Positions 60,998 to 64,000 of a stretch of DNA of 64,000 nt are shown piece by piece. The notes under the pieces are model-generated. The model saw only the letters and a list, made by a program, of their open reading frames with translations, did no database searches and was not told where the DNA came from. Source of the DNA: Otis tarda. Taxonomy: Eukaryota > Chordata > Aves > Otidiformes > Otididae. Position numbers and translations under genes: made by a program. The stretch lies in contig CM048552.1 of NCBI GenBank assembly GCA_026413225.1, positions 27,021,001 to 27,085,000 on the forward strand, read 5' to 3'. The stretch's first letter is position 1, and each line of letters opens with the position of its first letter.

Positions 60998-61903
60998 ACA
61001 ATTTCCTGTTCGTCCACCTAGGGTTTAGTACAAGCCAACATTCTGAAATGTCTATACAGCATGTCCATGCTGTCATTGTCTGTGGCTTGTGTCTACAGAA
61101 GAATAATTCTGAGGTAATCAGGCCATAGTGGAGGGGGATAAAATTGCCATGGTAGAAGCCAGGCAGAGCCTGACTGAGTCTGTATTCATTTCTGAATAAG
61201 TTGATGTAAGTCTGGCCTAAAATAATAGCATCTGCTCACATGGTCATTCACAGCTCAAAAGCTTTCTTGGAAGCTATTTCTTTCCCCAGCCCCAGAGCTA
61301 CTAATTGCTAAGTTACAGCTGTGATGTACTACCAGACTGTGAAGCAATTTCAATGCTAATAAATTAAATATGCTTCTGACCTTTCTCCAGCACTGAAGCC
61401 AGATAACCTAGAAAGGCTTGCACCCATACTGTTAAGCAGTCTTTCTAGGCAGACCACACTGACAATATCCAAAATGACTATTGGAAATAGTCATTGGACT
61501 CTGATAATTCCCAAACTGTACCCAAGAATTATTTAGGAAACAGGTAGTTTACTGAGGCCAAAACTGAAAAACAAATTGTACTAATAGTTCAGCAGTGTAG
61601 ACAACTGAATACTAGTATGATGAATGTTGCCTGACACTCTTTAATTTACTAGTATAAACATACTATGATGGTACAGACTGACTTAATATATACTAAAATG
61701 TCAGAGATATGAACAGATTTTCATGTTATCAGGCATGAACCACAATAACCAGGACAAAGTAGAATTAACATTTGTCCAGTCATACACTGTGATGACATGC
61801 CATAGCCTTAAAGACATGGGTTTTTTTTTAAACAAGAGGGTCCTGCATTACATGTGTGGGAAACAAGAGCTACTTTAAAGTAAACAGGAAGTAATAATTG
61901 CAT

Positions 61904-61930
61904 TAATAATTACTTGTGATGTAATTATTA
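61904..61930. repeat. Perfect 10-bp inverted repeat, 7-nt loop
   Basis: TAATAATTAC (61904-61913) pairs with GTAATTATTA (61921-61930) over TTGTGAT. AT-rich, so it may be chance. A 12-bp palindrome TACTTTAAAGTA lies just upstream at 61871-61882. Confidence 0.7.
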
Positions 61931-63830
61931 CCTACACCTGAGCAAGGTTGGGGTCTATCCTTACCACTGCCCAAAGCCTTGGCATTACTAGCACGTTGCC
62001 CTGTATGACTTTACTCTGAGGAACCATGGGTTCTTTATTTTTATTGTTTGCAATTCATAGCTGCATTATTTGTGGTCCAATATAGTTAATCTAGTGTTAG
62101 GCCCCTGACTTGAAATAAGCTCTATTTGGGTGGATGCCTGCATTTGCTCAAAGCTCTGTTAAAGCCTCTAAAGCTTCAGAGGACCGCAAGACTCAGATGA
62201 AATACAGTTCAGTCCAAGACTACAGATGCAGTATGGTCTCAGAATTGCATTTAAATAAAATTAGTTTTCTTTGCTTCTATTTTAAGGTTTTTGTTTATCA
62301 TAATACTTGTCTAAGTCAAAACAAAAAAAAAGTATTTTTCTGATTCTGGCTTTCAGAGTGACTTCGCAAAATTTCTCTTTCCTCCAAAAATCATACCTTC
62401 TAAGCATCTCAATCCCTTATCTAAATTGAACTGGACAGGAAGGTTAGTTAGTAGTGAAATAATGTTGTTTAAAAATAAATCCCCATCATGCATTGGAGCT
62501 ATCCACTAGGGAAACATTAAGGAGATACAAATTTATGTTTCCCAGCTTGCAGCTTCAGACTGTCTATTTTAATTTTGTTCATATGCCACTGGTTATCTGC
62601 AGTGGATTTAATATTCTGCAGTACCAGATTTTATGTGATCTCTCTGGTCCTCTTTCTCTTGCATTCCATTTACTACTCCATGCTACTATCCGCTTGCATG
62701 AAGGAGCTTGGCTATTACTCTGTTGTTTCGTTTCTGCTGCCAGAATGTTTTTGATCAATACAGCTTGCAAAAAAATTAGATCATAAAATGCAGTGCATTT
62801 AACAGAACTTTTTTTTCAGTTACTCTAAGAACTTTTATTTCAAATACAGTATCTATAAATGGTCTAAACACCACTTTCAGCTTTTTTGTGTATTTTTGCA
62901 AACTACTAAATATAAAATACATGTGAATAGTTAGTTCATCCTTGAATAAACACATTGAGTTTGAAGTTTTTTAATGCTACTGTGTAAATTTATATTTCAA
63001 CATATTTTCAGTTCCAACATGAAGTGTACAAGATAATGGGGCAGAGCTAACAGGATGATTTAGCACCTACATCTAACTACAGTATTTCTTCATCAATAAA
63101 AGGCCAACAATATAAAAAGGAGTTGTGGCAGTCCCAATTTCTGTGGACTCTACAAGGTAACAAGCTTTTATGTTGTATGTAACAGAGTTCACATTTCTAT
63201 TACTGAAATTATTATCCCATAACACCACACCAGGGAGTCTTTCTAATGACATTTCTATGCAAAACGTTTGATTCAGCAACAAGACCTATTCACACCTTTA
63301 AAACAATTTATGCATAGCTAAATGAACAATTGTTCCTAGCACACAGTCAGTAACTTAATCATTTTTATCTTAATAACCCACAGAGGAAACTCACAAGCAG
63401 TGATTACACACTGTGTGGACTGCTTTCCATTTACTTTGGAGATTTCCATAATAAAGCTCTGCCTGGAATAGGAGCAGTTCTCCATTCTTAAAGGGCTACA
63501 GGCTAGAGAGTTTAATTTTTGTAAATATTTGAATGCAGAATTCTTGTTTTCTCTCAAATAAAGTAGGTCTGAGCATTTATCAGAATCAGAACTATTAAAG
63601 TAAAACGCACCAGTAAAAAGGGTAACTTGAGAAGCTACCACTAGTTTTGCTCAAGCACGTTGTCCTCTCTCCAGAAGCATATCTTTACCAATTTGTAAAG
63701 ATTGCTTGTGACTTTTCAGATTTCTCTCTAGCTGCAAGTTATTTTTCCTATTAATATTGAAAATGTATAAAACACACAGATGTTAAAAAATAGCATGTTT
63801 CCAATTCCCCGTAACAGTTTATGGTTATGG
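61931..63830. other. Non-coding stretch, nothing recognised
   Basis: AT-rich sequence without recognisable genes or repeat families. Confidence 0.45.
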
Positions 63831-63869
63831 TACCACCTTAGGCCCCCCCTCACTAACAAAACCACGACA
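63831..63869 (-). mobile_element. Isolated 39-bp tip of a family T LTR
   Basis: The reverse complement of 63869-63831 is identical over 39 bp to the first 39 bases of the young LTRs (40597-40635), including the 7-G run. Similarity stops abruptly at 63830. The right side is a natural LTR end, the left side a breakpoint. The rest of the LTR is not present in the window to the left, and only 131 bp remain to the right. Confidence 0.85.
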
Positions 63870-64000
63870 CTAAGATATCACAAGGGCTGTAGTTTTGGTT
63901 TTAAACATTTTCCTAAATATAATTCAGGAAAAAAAAAATTACTATTAGAGAAAATAAGAAATAAGTAATGTTTAAATACATACAGACACCCTTTACCTCT
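63870..64000. other. Window end, nothing recognised
   Basis: AT-rich sequence with an A-run near 63929-63938. Confidence 0.4.

Larger units (their letters stand above)
56511..61903. other. Non-coding stretch, few simple repeats
   Basis: AT-rich sequence. It holds a CCTT/CCCT-rich patch near 59486-59505, the possible CR1 trace at 59231-59283 and the TG/TA tract at 60961-60997. No gene recognised. Confidence 0.4.

Noticed and set aside
1-64000. CRISPR array, prokaryotic operons, tRNA or rRNA genes
   Set aside because: No regularly spaced direct repeats, no cloverleaf with A/B boxes and no rRNA phrases seen. The CR1 and ERV content marks this as vertebrate DNA.

Overview
This 64 kb window looks like an intergenic or intronic stretch of a bird genome, probably a non-galliform (neoavian) bird. 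The DNA is AT-rich and long reading frames occur only inside GC-rich LTRs. The recognisable repeats are CR1 LINE pieces and avian endogenous retrovirus (ERV) LTRs with 5-bp target duplications. I found no convincing host protein-coding exon, tRNA, rRNA, known small RNA gene or CRISPR array. The bird assignment rests on repeat families recalled from general knowledge, not on a database search.

Layout. 0.2-0.9 kb: a solo LTR with an internal 15-bp minisatellite. 2.8-8.1 kb: three minus-strand copies of one avian LTR family; the second has a perfect 5-bp duplication and the third is truncated. 12.1-12.5 kb: CR1 reverse-transcriptase remnant. 14.3-15.25 kb: GC/CA-rich block that may be another LTR. 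17.2 kb: CR1 3' end. 19.2 kb: two adjacent perfect inverted repeats. 22.0-23.1 kb: solo LTR of a second family (here 'family T', starting TGTCGTGG or TGTTCTGG) with duplication ACAAT. 27.1 kb: possible L1/Tx1-like LINE remnant. 39.0 kb: plus-strand fragment of the first LTR family. 40.4-44.1 kb: a nested ERV locus. 44.2-44.6 and 56.5 kb: pieces of an old sauropsid interspersed repeat. 46.6 kb: internally deleted CR1. 51.0 kb: a compact three-way-junction inverted-repeat structure. 63.8 kb: an isolated 39-bp tip of a family T LTR. The remainder is AT-rich sequence in which I recognise nothing.

The most interesting locus is 40,399-44,099. An old minus-strand solo LTR has been split by a young plus-strand element. 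The young element has two LTRs of about 1,140 bp with only two substitutions and one G-run length change between them. Only 309 bp lie between the LTRs. They hold an 18-nt primer-binding site matching the tRNA-Lys type used by many retroviruses, a short broken gag-like leader frame with a CxxC-x8-CxxC motif, and a polypurine tract. No pol or env is present. This is what a non-autonomous mini-ERV mobilised in trans would look like, although a one-off internal deletion cannot be excluded from one copy.
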